Part shown: positions 9,074-16,661 of the stretch, piece after piece
How the letters are laid out: each line of letters starts with the position of its first letter
How positions within the stretch are numbered: position 1 is the first letter of the stretch
Source of the DNA: Nostoc sp. KVJ3
GTDB taxonomy: Bacteria > Cyanobacteriota > Cyanobacteriia > Cyanobacteriales > Nostocaceae
Assembly: GCF_026127265.1 (NCBI RefSeq)
Contig: NZ_WWFG01000002.1
Location: 2,170,001 to 2,234,000, forward strand
Direction of reading: 5' to 3'
DNA: 64,000 nt
The notes under the pieces: generated by a model
What the model was told of the DNA's origin: nothing
Seen by the model: only the letters and a program-made list of their open reading frames with translations
Database searches by the model: none
Made by a program: the position numbers and the translations under genes

Positions 9074-9128
9074 TTGAGTTGCGTAGGCGTAACCCGTCTT
9101 AGACATCGCATACACTAAGTAGAGCGGT

Positions 9129-9215
9129 GTAAATAATCAAAGTTTTGTAGTAAGGGCTTCAGCCCTTATTTGTTCTCTGCGCGAACACTACAAAACATAT
9201 TTAAAAGTTATTTAC
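9129..9215. repeat. Small inverted-repeat element
   Basis: GTAAATAA...GTTTTGTAGT on the left is mirrored by ACTACAAAAC...TTATTTAC on the right. The interior has an AAGGGCTTCAGCCCTT hairpin. It is a MITE-like repeat of 87 bp with no coding capacity. Confidence 0.6.
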
Positions 9216-9231
9216 ATTACTTAATCTAGTT

Positions 9232-9367
9232 AGGACTTACGCAAAATATCTATCAAACTCTCATTTCTCCGTGCCGCGCCAGTTGCTACAAGTCGGGGAA
9301 CCCGCCCAACGCACTGGCAACTCTATTGCCTCTGTGGTTCGTTATTGCGTAATTTTTACGTAAGTCC
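9232..9367. repeat. MITE-like repeat with AGGACTTACG ends
   Basis: AGGACTTACGCAAAAT at the left is mirrored by ATTTTTACGTAAGTCC at the right. Another copy with the same ends lies at 42632-42722, and solo ends occur at about 37252 and 41965. The rest of the 9074-9788 gap shows only this repeat, the one before it and the small ORF at 9552. Confidence 0.65.
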
Positions 9368-9551
9368 CGCTAGTTTGATTTATTCTCGCCTACTTACTCA
9401 ACACTAACTTAAATTATCAGATTTTGAGGCTTGACCAAGGTTGAACAAATCTTTGACATAACTTTCCCCGCTCAATGCCACTGGACAAAGTATTGTCAAT
9501 TAAAAAAAATGCAACTCTTGGTCTTCCTTAAAGCTATTTAGCTAAATCATC

Positions 9552-9641
9552 CTATTTGTTTGAATCGTTTTTCTCCTTTTTGTCTTTGGGATCTTTTTTA
9601 GGTTTTTTAACCTCTTTATTACTTTTTCTTTCCTTAGACAT
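9552..9641 (-). CDS. Tiny lysine-rich protein, 29 aa (putative)
   Basis: An ATG at 9641 opens 29 codons (start MSKERKSNKEVKKPKKDPK, end KNDSNK) and is preceded by GGAGAA seven bases upstream, a good ribosome-binding site. The product is extremely basic and hydrophilic and probably unstructured. It might bind nucleic acid or be a stress-type small protein, but that is inference. A tiny KKPKK-containing ORF of similar flavour lies at 58631. No family is recognised. Confidence 0.45.
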   Translation of the reverse strand: MSKERKSNKEVKKPKKDPKDKKEKNDSNK

Positions 9642-9788
9642 GAGCGTTCTCCAACTAGATTATTCAGTGAAAGCTTCCACATTATGCCGTCAGGAAATCA
9701 GGAGATGACTTACCTGATATTCTTTTATGGCAAAAAAGAAAGTATCAGACACAAATGCTATTAACTACCATGATAGGGTGTTGTTTGA

Positions 9789-10406
9789 TTATTGCTCCAG
9801 CAATTTAATCCGCTGCCACCAAATATTCAGGGGATAATAGACCACAGGTGCCCACAGACTACTAAGAATAGCAGAGGCTAGGGCGACACGTTGGTAATAT
9901 GTCCAAACATCTGTGAGATTGCGCTCATCCCCTGTCAAGGTTAATTGTAAACCAAAGATAGTTTCTGCCAAAACTGCCATACCAAAGACAATTACAGCAA
10001 TCGAAATAAAATCTTCTTCGATAAAACGCTGTTTTTGGAGCAGACCAGTTAAAATTCCCACTATACCTAAACTAATGGCATGAGTCGGGTTAGGTGATGT
10101 CATGGAATCTTGAAGTAGCCCTAGAACTATACCTGCCAATGCTCCAGAAAACATAGAGCGCTTCACACTCCAAGCTACTACCCAAATTAACAGCCAATTA
10201 GGGCCAATCCCCAATAATTCCATACCTGGGAACCGGGTTGGCAATAATAGTAAACATAACAGAACAGAACTAGCCGTAACTATCCAACCCAACAATCGCC
10301 GGACACCGGGATGCCAGCGAGAAAGCGGCTGGATTCGGAATTTCGATTTTCGCTCTGACGATTTTGGCTTTTTCTGCCTGCCACCAACAAATGCAGGAAT
10401 CTTCAT
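9789..10406 (-). CDS. mreD: Rod shape-determining protein MreD
   Basis: The 205-aa membrane protein has a basic cytoplasmic start (residues 1-35, rich in Lys/Arg), followed by about five or six hydrophobic segments, including IVTASSVLLCLLLLP, LIWVVAWSV and FISIAVIVFGMAVLAE. This is typical of MreD, a partner of MreC and MreB in the elongation complex that guides lateral wall synthesis. It is the last gene of mreBCD, 25 bases after mreC. The N-terminal basic extension is long for the family. The identification rests on topology and strictly on operon position. Confidence 0.85.
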   Translation of the reverse strand: MKIPAFVGGRQKKPKSSERKSKFRIQPLSRWHPGVRRLLGWIVTASSVLLCLLLLPTRFPGMELLGIGPNWLLIWVVAWSVKRSMFSGALAGIVLGLLQDSMTSPNPTHAISLGIVGILTGLLQKQRFIEEDFISIAVIVFGMAVLAETIFGLQLTLTGDERNLTDVWTYYQRVALASAILSSLWAPVVYYPLNIWWQRIKLLEQ

Positions 10407-10431
10407 TTTTCTAGAGATTTTATCGAAGAAT

Positions 10432-11241
10432 TTATTTAGACTTATGCGGTACTTGATTGACCGATTTTTGGTTTTCTAACTCTTGGTTTTCTGGCTTGGG
10501 ATAAACTGCTACCCAATCAAGAGAGCGGATTGGCGGAAAAAGCTCAATTTTTGCCACTGATGCGGGAAGCTTCTTTAAATCCAGCGACTTAATGCGTCCT
10601 ACTGCCAAGCCAGATGGAAATTTCTGACTATAAGTAGATGTGGAAACTAAATCTCCTATCTTGACATTTGGAACTTTTTCATAAAACTCCAGCACAGCTT
10701 CTGCCGAAGAATCTCCTCGCAAAACACCTTTAGCTGCTGTGCGGCTAACTGATACACCAACTTGACTTTTGAGGTCACTGATTAATAATACGCGGCTAGT
10801 ATTGGGAGTTACACTCTCCACTAAACCAACTAATCCGCCATCTGCCTTGACTACAAAGCCATTCTGAATCCCTGCATTTGTACCGCGATTCAGAGTAACT
10901 TGTTGCCACCACTGGTCAGCACTCCGTCCTATCACCCTAGCTGGAATTGGCCGTGATGCCAGTGGCTCTTTTTCCACATAGCCTAATAAATCTTGTAGCT
11001 TTGTCTTTTGACTTTCCAAATCTACTATACGGGTTTGTAATTCTAATATCCGGGCATCTCTAATCCGTTCTTCTGGAGTTGGCCCTGACTGTAACATCTC
11101 TAACGGACGGGTAATTGCTTGGTATGTCTCAAGCACCAATTCACCTTGAGTCTGTCGCAATATGTAAGCACTACCAACAACCAAAGCTAACAACCCGATT
11201 TGCAACCCTTTACGATCCCACCAACGCCGTATTGTAACCAT
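10432..11241 (-). CDS. mreC: Rod shape-determining protein MreC
   Basis: The 269-aa protein has one N-terminal membrane segment (GLQIGLLALVVGSAYILRQ), a coiled coil around residues 55-85 (ERIRDARILELQTRIVDLE), and a C-terminal periplasmic beta-barrel domain containing PARVIGRSADQWWQ and GLVGLVESVTPNTSRVLLI, as in MreC. It scaffolds the cell-wall elongation machinery on the periplasmic side. It is the second gene of the operon, 97 bases after mreB. The C-terminal tail is polar (PENQELENQKSVNQ). Confidence 0.93.
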   Translation of the reverse strand: MVTIRRWWDRKGLQIGLLALVVGSAYILRQTQGELVLETYQAITRPLEMLQSGPTPEERIRDARILELQTRIVDLESQKTKLQDLLGYVEKEPLASRPIPARVIGRSADQWWQQVTLNRGTNAGIQNGFVVKADGGLVGLVESVTPNTSRVLLISDLKSQVGVSVSRTAAKGVLRGDSSAEAVLEFYEKVPNVKIGDLVSTSTYSQKFPSGLAVGRIKSLDLKKLPASVAKIELFPPIRSLDWVAVYPKPENQELENQKSVNQVPHKSK

Positions 11242-11338
11242 ATATACCTGTCTACTTATACAATTAAGTTCTATTTGGATTGTATTTATATAGAACCCAA
11301 ATAGAACTCAAATAGAACTCAAGTATGATATTTTTTTG

Positions 11339-12382
11339 TTACATATTGCGAGAGCTTTCGGTAACAACCCGTTCTAGCTGTTTGAAGTTTTCTAACACCC
11401 GACCTGTTCCCAGCACAACACAGCAGAGAGGGTCGGCGGCAATGTGAGTTACTATTCCGGTTTCATGGCTAATTAAGGTATCTATGCCTTTGAGCAAAGC
11501 ACCACCACCAGCTAACATGATACCTCTGTCAATAATGTCTGCTGCTAGTTCTGGCGGTGTCCGTTCCAGTGTCCGCTTCACAGCTTCTATAATTATTGAT
11601 AGCGGCTCCATCATACTTTCACGGATTTCTGGGCCTTTGATGGTTACAGTTCGTGGTAGACCAGAAAGCAGGTGTAAGCCGCGGATTTCCATCATCGCAT
11701 CATTATCATCATGAGTTGGATAGGCAGAACCAAGCCGAATCTTGATGTCTTCGGCAGTGCGTTCACCAATGACCAAGTTATGAACTTTTTTAATATACTG
11801 AATGATCGAATCAGTCAGTTCATCTCCAGCAATGCGTACTGATTCGCTGATAACCGTACCCTGAAGACTCAGCACTGCAACTTCTGTTGTACCACCACCA
11901 ATATCGATAATCATGTTGCCAGTTGGTTCCGCTACAGGTAGTCCTGCACCAATGGCCGCGGCTACAGGTTCATCGATTAAATACACTTTTCTAGCTCCAG
12001 CTTGGTGCGCTGCATCCATTACAGCCCGCCTTTCTACTCCTGTTACGCCACTGGGAATACCAATGACAATTCGGGGTAGAATTAAAGATTTACCTTCATT
12101 TACACGCTGAATAAAACTTTTCAGCATCAACTCGGCTATGTCGAAATCAGCGATTACACCATCGCGCAAGGGGCGGAGGGCAATCACATTTCCAGGTGTG
12201 CGGCCGAGCATTTTTTTGGCTTCTTCTCCTACTGCTAGGGCTACCTTTTCGTTGACATCGATAGCAACTACAGAAGGTTCTTGTAGTACAATACCTTTAC
12301 CAGATACATAAACCAGGGTGTTAGCAGTACCGAGGTCGATACCCATATCCCATGATGTGCGAAAGTTCCTAAAAATACCCAC
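11339..12382 (-). CDS. mreB: Actin-like cell-shape protein MreB
   Basis: The 347-aa bacterial actin has all nucleotide-binding signatures: phosphate-1 (MGIDLGTANTLV, residues 13-24), phosphate-2 (NMIIDIGGGTTEVAV, near 157-171) and the adenosine loop (IMLAGGGALLKGID, near 288-301). It polymerises under the membrane and positions wall synthesis. An amphipathic N-terminus (MGIFRNFRTSW) fits membrane binding. It is the first gene of mreBCD and is divergent from ssb across a 326-bp spacer. Confidence 0.97.
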   Translation of the reverse strand: MGIFRNFRTSWDMGIDLGTANTLVYVSGKGIVLQEPSVVAIDVNEKVALAVGEEAKKMLGRTPGNVIALRPLRDGVIADFDIAELMLKSFIQRVNEGKSLILPRIVIGIPSGVTGVERRAVMDAAHQAGARKVYLIDEPVAAAIGAGLPVAEPTGNMIIDIGGGTTEVAVLSLQGTVISESVRIAGDELTDSIIQYIKKVHNLVIGERTAEDIKIRLGSAYPTHDDNDAMMEIRGLHLLSGLPRTVTIKGPEIRESMMEPLSIIIEAVKRTLERTPPELAADIIDRGIMLAGGGALLKGIDTLISHETGIVTHIAADPLCCVVLGTGRVLENFKQLERVVTESSRNM

Positions 12383-12708
12383 GCGTCTCTAAGCCCCCTA
12401 TGTGCGATACTTCTTGACTACAACCGTAAGAGTTGATTTGATTATGTTTGTATCCTGAGTTGAGTAAACTAGACTATCTTTTTATATGATTCCCAGGAAT
12501 ATTTACTATGACTCAGGTTTTTGTTTTTTATATTCCCTAGTTCGCTTAGTATATCCGTATACTTTTATGTGTTTCTCCAAGTAGTTATGTATAATTTTTC
12601 AAGTCAACTATATTGTTAACTGTTTAACACATTATTTTCAAGTGTTTCACAATTCGCTATGATAAAAGTCAGAATTAACGAGTACACCTGTACTGAAAGG
12701 TAACAGCT
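12383..12708. promoter_or_regulatory. Divergent promoter region between mreB and ssb
   Basis: The 326-bp AT-rich spacer serves both mreB (minus) and ssb (plus). For ssb, a plausible -10 TATGAT (12658-12663) lies 17 bases after TTTTCA (12635-12640), and GAAAGG precedes the ATG. No specific operator was recognised. Confidence 0.4.
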
Positions 12709-13071
12709 ATGAGTATCAATATTGTCACCCTTGTTGGTCGTGTAGGCGGCGACCCAGATATAAAATATTTTGAGTCTGGTAGTGTTAAGTGTAGATTGAC
12801 ACTAGCGGTAAAAAGGCGATCGCGCAACAGTGACGAACCTGATTGGTTCACGCTGGAATTATGGGATAAAACGGCTGAGGTCGCAGGTAATTATGTGCGT
12901 AAAGGCAGCTTAATTGGCATCAAAGGTTCCTTAAAGTTTGACACATGGAGCGATCGCCAAACAGGAGCAAACCGTTCTACCCCGATTATTAGAGTAGACC
13001 AATTGGAATTACTCGGCTCTAAGCGAGATGGAGAAGGCGGTGCAGGAGATATGTCTTCAGAACATTTTTAA
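12709..13071 (+). CDS. ssb: Single-stranded DNA-binding protein
   Basis: The 120-aa OB-fold protein starts with the typical NIVTLVGRVGGDPDIKYFESG strand pair and has WFTLELWDKTAEVAGNYVRKG and GSLKFDTW. It binds ssDNA during replication and repair. The usual long acidic C-terminal tail ending in DDDIPF is missing: this protein ends GDMSSEHF, as in other short cyanobacterial SSBs. That suggests different partner interactions. Confidence 0.93.
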   Translation: MSINIVTLVGRVGGDPDIKYFESGSVKCRLTLAVKRRSRNSDEPDWFTLELWDKTAEVAGNYVRKGSLIGIKGSLKFDTWSDRQTGANRSTPIIRVDQLELLGSKRDGEGGAGDMSSEHF

Positions 13072-13096
13072 TTAATTGGGCATTGAGCATTGATTA

Positions 13097-13131
13097 TTAG
13101 TCCTTTGCCTTCACAAATGGCAAAGGACTAA
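13097..13131. terminator. Bidirectional terminator-like hairpin
   Basis: TTAGTCCTTTGCC and GGCAAAGGACTAA form a 13-bp perfect stem between the convergent ssb and SIMPL genes. This is the place where a shared terminator would be expected. Confidence 0.65.
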
Positions 13132-13134
13132 TGA

Positions 13135-13875
13135 CTAATAACTAATTTGCAGCGTTACCGATGCTTCTACTTGTTGTTCGCCACCAATTACAGGGGTGGA
13201 AGTATCAGCTACCTTGGCAGCCTCAGCCCTTAAAAACATGGGTGGTGGAGGCGCACTAGCATTATTAACTTGAATGCTGACTATTTCTTTGGATTTGAAA
13301 CCCAAGGCACTGAAAACGGCATCAGCTTGCTGCTGGGCATCTTGAGTGGCTTCTTTTAATGCTTGTTTTTGAGCAGATGCGATCGCTTCATCATTCGCAA
13401 CAAAACTAATACCGTTAATTTCTGTTGCACCCGCTTTCACTGCATCATCTAATAATGTACCAGCTTTCTCGGTGGGAATTCTAAAACTCACAGTGTTATT
13501 AGCACCATAGCCTGTAATGCGCTGCACGTTATTAGTATAGCTGTAAACTGGGTTCAGCCTGATACCAGTAGTTTGTAATTTCTCGACATTTTGGCTTTTG
13601 AGGAACGCAACTACAGCCGACGACCTCCGAGCGGCTTCTTGCTGTACCTCCTGTGCTGTTTTCCCTTGAATCTCTACTCCTAAACTGACTTGCGCCAATG
13701 TTGTAGGAATTGTTTCTACTCCGCGACCACTGACACTAAGGGTTCGCCACAATTTATCTTTTTCTTGCGCCAATGCAGGTAATACAAAAGCTGCACATAT
13801 CAGCAGGGCTAAAGGCAGTATTTTCCACAAATTTCCAGATGGAAATTGAGAACCGGGTAAAGCGGCTCTAGTCAT
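13135..13875 (-). CDS. SIMPL (DUF541) domain periplasmic protein
   Basis: The 246-aa product carries a signal peptide (LWKILPLALLICAAFVLPALAQ) followed by a DUF541/SIMPL domain: TLSVSGRGVETIPTTLAQVS, GVEIQGKTAQEVQQE, and the late KQALKEATQDAQQQADAVF. The start is set at the ATG at 13875 because GAGGAG lies about ten bases upstream. A GTG at 13947 would add 24 unlikely residues before the signal peptide. The family is exported and of ill-defined function, sometimes linked to oxidative stress. It is convergent with ssb. Confidence 0.85.
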   Translation of the reverse strand: MTRAALPGSQFPSGNLWKILPLALLICAAFVLPALAQEKDKLWRTLSVSGRGVETIPTTLAQVSLGVEIQGKTAQEVQQEAARRSSAVVAFLKSQNVEKLQTTGIRLNPVYSYTNNVQRITGYGANNTVSFRIPTEKAGTLLDDAVKAGATEINGISFVANDEAIASAQKQALKEATQDAQQQADAVFSALGFKSKEIVSIQVNNASAPPPPMFLRAEAAKVADTSTPVIGGEQQVEASVTLQISY

Positions 13876-14083
13876 AAGATTTGCACTCCTCAAAGTATCC
13901 ACAGATGTTTTTGACAAGCGTACATAGCAATTCTGTGGTAGCTCCACAAGTTTTTCACAACTGAAGTGCGATCGCTAGATACGATTTGTATGTTCTTACT
14001 TTGACATTGCCATAGTCAAAAGCTGAGATGGTTACATTTTTTGAAACTAAAAAAATTACACTAGCTTTTTTGGAGATTTTGTG

Positions 14084-14497
14084 ATGGCGTATTGGCTGCT
14101 AAAAACGGAACCGGAAAATTATTCCTACTTCGATTTGGAACGGGATGGCAGTACAATTTGGGATGGAATCAACAATGCCCTAGCCCTGAAATATCTACGT
14201 ACCATACTTCTTGGGGAATTGGCGTTTATTTATCACACAGGCAAAGAACGGCAAATCATAGGTGTGGCAGAAATAGTTAGTCAACCCTATATCGATCCAG
14301 CACTCAATGACAGTAAACGGGCAGTTGTAGATGTACGGGCATTACGCAGAGTACACCAACCTGTCACTTTAGCCCAAATCAAACAGGATGAGAAATTCAC
14401 AGATTTTGATTTACTGCGACTTCCAAGACTCTCTGTAGTTCCGGTTTCCGAAGTCTATTGGCAGCGCTTGCTTGAGTTGACAAATGGCACAAATTAA
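14084..14497 (+). CDS. EVE-domain (PUA-like fold) protein
   Basis: The 137-aa single-domain protein begins AYWLLKTEPENYSYFDLE and continues with WDGINNALALKYLR, LAFIYHTGKERQIIGVAEI and VDVRALRRVHQPVTL, the standard EVE layout. EVE domains resemble PUA and YTH folds and are thought to bind modified bases in DNA or RNA. The aromatic cage residues (W4, W28 and nearby) are present. The ATG at 14084 follows a GTG three bases before it, and either could serve. The downstream antiporter is 87 bases away and may be co-transcribed. Confidence 0.88.
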   Translation: MAYWLLKTEPENYSYFDLERDGSTIWDGINNALALKYLRTILLGELAFIYHTGKERQIIGVAEIVSQPYIDPALNDSKRAVVDVRALRRVHQPVTLAQIKQDEKFTDFDLLRLPRLSVVPVSEVYWQRLLELTNGTN

Positions 14498-14584
14498 GTT
14501 TTTGAAGCTTGCCAATTACGTCTTCACAGATAGATATTTTTCAGAAACGCGTCAGAATCAAAGAGAAGGATTTTCACAGAACCC

Positions 14585-16066
14585 ATGCATTTGTTAGATC
14601 CAATCAGCTTCTCTTTTCCTCTGCTGGCTACCGCAACACAAGCCGCAGACAGTTCAATGGTAGTCGAAGCAGTGCTACTAAGCTTAGTAGTCATTTACCT
14701 CGCCAGTAAAGTTGGTGGAGAGTTATCAAACCAAGTGGGTTTACCGCCCGTCTTAGGCGAACTCGTCGGTGGTGTAATCGTAGGTGTTTCTGTTTTCCAC
14801 CTTTTAGTGTTTCCAGAAGGCGGCACAGACAGTTCTAACTCTTTGATCGTGTCTTTCCTTCAAATGACTGCTGGTTTAACTCCTGAAGCCACTCCAGCCG
14901 TGTTTGCAGCCCAGTCTGAAGTCATTTCTGTTTTGGCAGAATTAGGTGTGATCGTTCTGCTGTTTGAAATTGGCTTGGAGTCAAACTTAAAAGACTTAAT
15001 GGCAGTTGGCATCCAAGCCACCGTTGTCGCAGTAGTGGGGGTAGCAGTACCCTTTGCTGCTGGGACTGTGGGACTGATGACTTTGTTTGGTATCGATGCT
15101 GTACCCGCAATTTTTGCTGGGGCAGCTTTGACTGCTACCAGTATTGGAATGACTTCTAAAGTGCTGTCAGAATTGGGGCGACTCAATTCTAAAGAAGGGC
15201 AGATTATTTTGGGGGCTGCCGTAATTGATGATGTATTGGGAATCATCGTTTTAGCGGTAGTTGCCAGCCTAGCTAAAGATGGTGTGGTGGATGTCAGCAA
15301 AGTCATTTACTTGATTATCAGCGCCACTGGTTTTATTTTGGGAGCAATCCTACTAGGGAATGTTTTCAATAAGTCTTTTGTAGCGATCGCCGATCAACTC
15401 AAAACACGTGGTGGATTGGTCATACCAGCGTTGATTTTTGCCTTTGCTATGGCATATCTGGCCGCCGTTATCCACTTAGAAGCAATTTTGGGAGCTTTTG
15501 CGGCGGGTTTAGTTTTGGAAGAGACAGATAAGCGCAAAGAACTGCAAACGCAAGTCTTTCCCATTGCTGATATCTTAGTGCCAATTTTCTTTGTGACGGT
15601 TGGGGCAAAAACTGATTTGGGAGTTTTAAACCCAGCAATTCCCGACAATCGTGAAGGTCTAATTATGGCAACCTTCCTGATTACAGTAGCCATTATCGGT
15701 AAAGTAATCACAGGCTTAAGCGTGTTTGGTCAACCGGGAATCAACCGTTTAGCCATCGGTGTGGGGATGATTCCCAGAGGGGAAGTTGGCTTAGTATTTG
15801 CTGGTGTCGGCGCAGCTAGTGGCGCTCTCTCGAAACCATTAGGGGCAGCAATTATCATGATGGTTATCTTGACAACCTTTTTAGCTCCTCCTTTGTTACG
15901 ATTTGTGTTTCCAGATGATTCTCAAATTGGGGATGCAGACTCAGAGCAACTGGTTTTAGATGGTTCCTCGGCAACTTCTTTGTTAATTGAACCACCTCAG
16001 TCAAGAGTGTCGCCATCAAATGATAGTGGCAATTTGGAAGTTACTCCCGAATCTAGCGATCGCTAA
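14585..16066 (+). CDS. Cation:proton antiporter (CPA2, NhaS3-like)
   Basis: The 493-aa integral membrane protein has about twelve hydrophobic segments and a polar C-terminal tail (residues 440-493). The CPA2 core is visible: GLPPVLGELVGGVIVG, LLFEIGLESNLKDL, TATSIGMTSKVLSELG, and the ion-binding pair in GAAVIDDVLGIIVL. The late helix GVGMIPRGEVGLVFAG carries the conserved Arg and Glu. It exchanges Na+ or K+ for H+. Resemblance to the cyanobacterial thylakoid antiporter NhaS3 is from memory. The ATG at 14585 immediately precedes the first membrane segment. Confidence 0.88.
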   Translation: MHLLDPISFSFPLLATATQAADSSMVVEAVLLSLVVIYLASKVGGELSNQVGLPPVLGELVGGVIVGVSVFHLLVFPEGGTDSSNSLIVSFLQMTAGLTPEATPAVFAAQSEVISVLAELGVIVLLFEIGLESNLKDLMAVGIQATVVAVVGVAVPFAAGTVGLMTLFGIDAVPAIFAGAALTATSIGMTSKVLSELGRLNSKEGQIILGAAVIDDVLGIIVLAVVASLAKDGVVDVSKVIYLIISATGFILGAILLGNVFNKSFVAIADQLKTRGGLVIPALIFAFAMAYLAAVIHLEAILGAFAAGLVLEETDKRKELQTQVFPIADILVPIFFVTVGAKTDLGVLNPAIPDNREGLIMATFLITVAIIGKVITGLSVFGQPGINRLAIGVGMIPRGEVGLVFAGVGAASGALSKPLGAAIIMMVILTTFLAPPLLRFVFPDDSQIGDADSEQLVLDGSSATSLLIEPPQSRVSPSNDSGNLEVTPESSDR

Positions 16067-16306
16067 TCAAAGTCTTGGGTAAATTCTGACTGAGTTCTGA
16101 GTAATTTTCCCTCAGAACTCAGGACGATAAATTCAGTAATATCACCGGGCTTTGAAGATTTTGCAATTATCCAGTGGAAACTTCTCTCTCCAAATTTCCG
16201 TCCCATCTGATTGTAGAATAATCGTCTGTTTATAATTTCTACCAGCATTCGGAATGTTATTTATTTCTAGTCTCCATTGGCTTGTGAGCCTTAATCTGAA
16301 TATTTT
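16063..16306 (-). pseudogene. Frameshifted remnant of a small unknown gene
   Basis: On the minus strand one frame from 16306 reads SQWRLEINNIPNAGR, NYKQTIILQSDGTEIWREKF and PLDNCKIFKAR before a stop. The neighbouring frame takes over at the same place with KPGDITEFIVLSSEGKLL and runs to a stop at 16063. The two pieces read like one beta-rich protein interrupted by a single-base shift near 16155. No start codon is visible upstream. The family is not recognised. Confidence 0.35.
16090..16122 (+). terminator. Inverted repeat after the antiporter gene
   Basis: CTGAGTTCTGA and TCAGAACTCAG form an 11-bp stem 24 bases past the antiporter stop. It could terminate that transcript, but the U-tract is lacking. 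Confidence 0.4.
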
Positions 16307-16661
16307 CTAGGTAATTGGGGAGTAACACCCATAAATTTTGCTAGATCGTCTAACAGTAATGGGAATTATCTACTTAGTACATTGATGGCAAAAAATAAAA
16401 AACAGTTATCAGTGAACGGTTATCAGTTATTAGTTTTCTAGCTTCCTTGGGAGTCAGAATTACTACCTATAAAGGTGGCAGATTTTATATTGAGATTTTG
16501 ACCCAATATGAAACCTGATAACTGATTTAAGCGTGTCTTTATTCCAGCTTAAAAAATCAAACAAGGCATCAAAGGTCAAGTCTAAGTGGTGACAGTGTGA
16601 TGATTTACCAATGAGTTGAGATATTGACGGCTCCCATGAACGTGAATTAGGAGAAAGAACT
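16307..16661. other. Upstream region of amiC1 with duplicated leader
   Basis: About 78 bases before the start (16584-16661) closely match the leader of amiC2 (18789-18866), including TTGACGGCTCCCATGAA and AGGAGAAAG. The tandem duplication therefore included the 5' untranslated region. The rest of the gap shows no gene. Confidence 0.6.
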
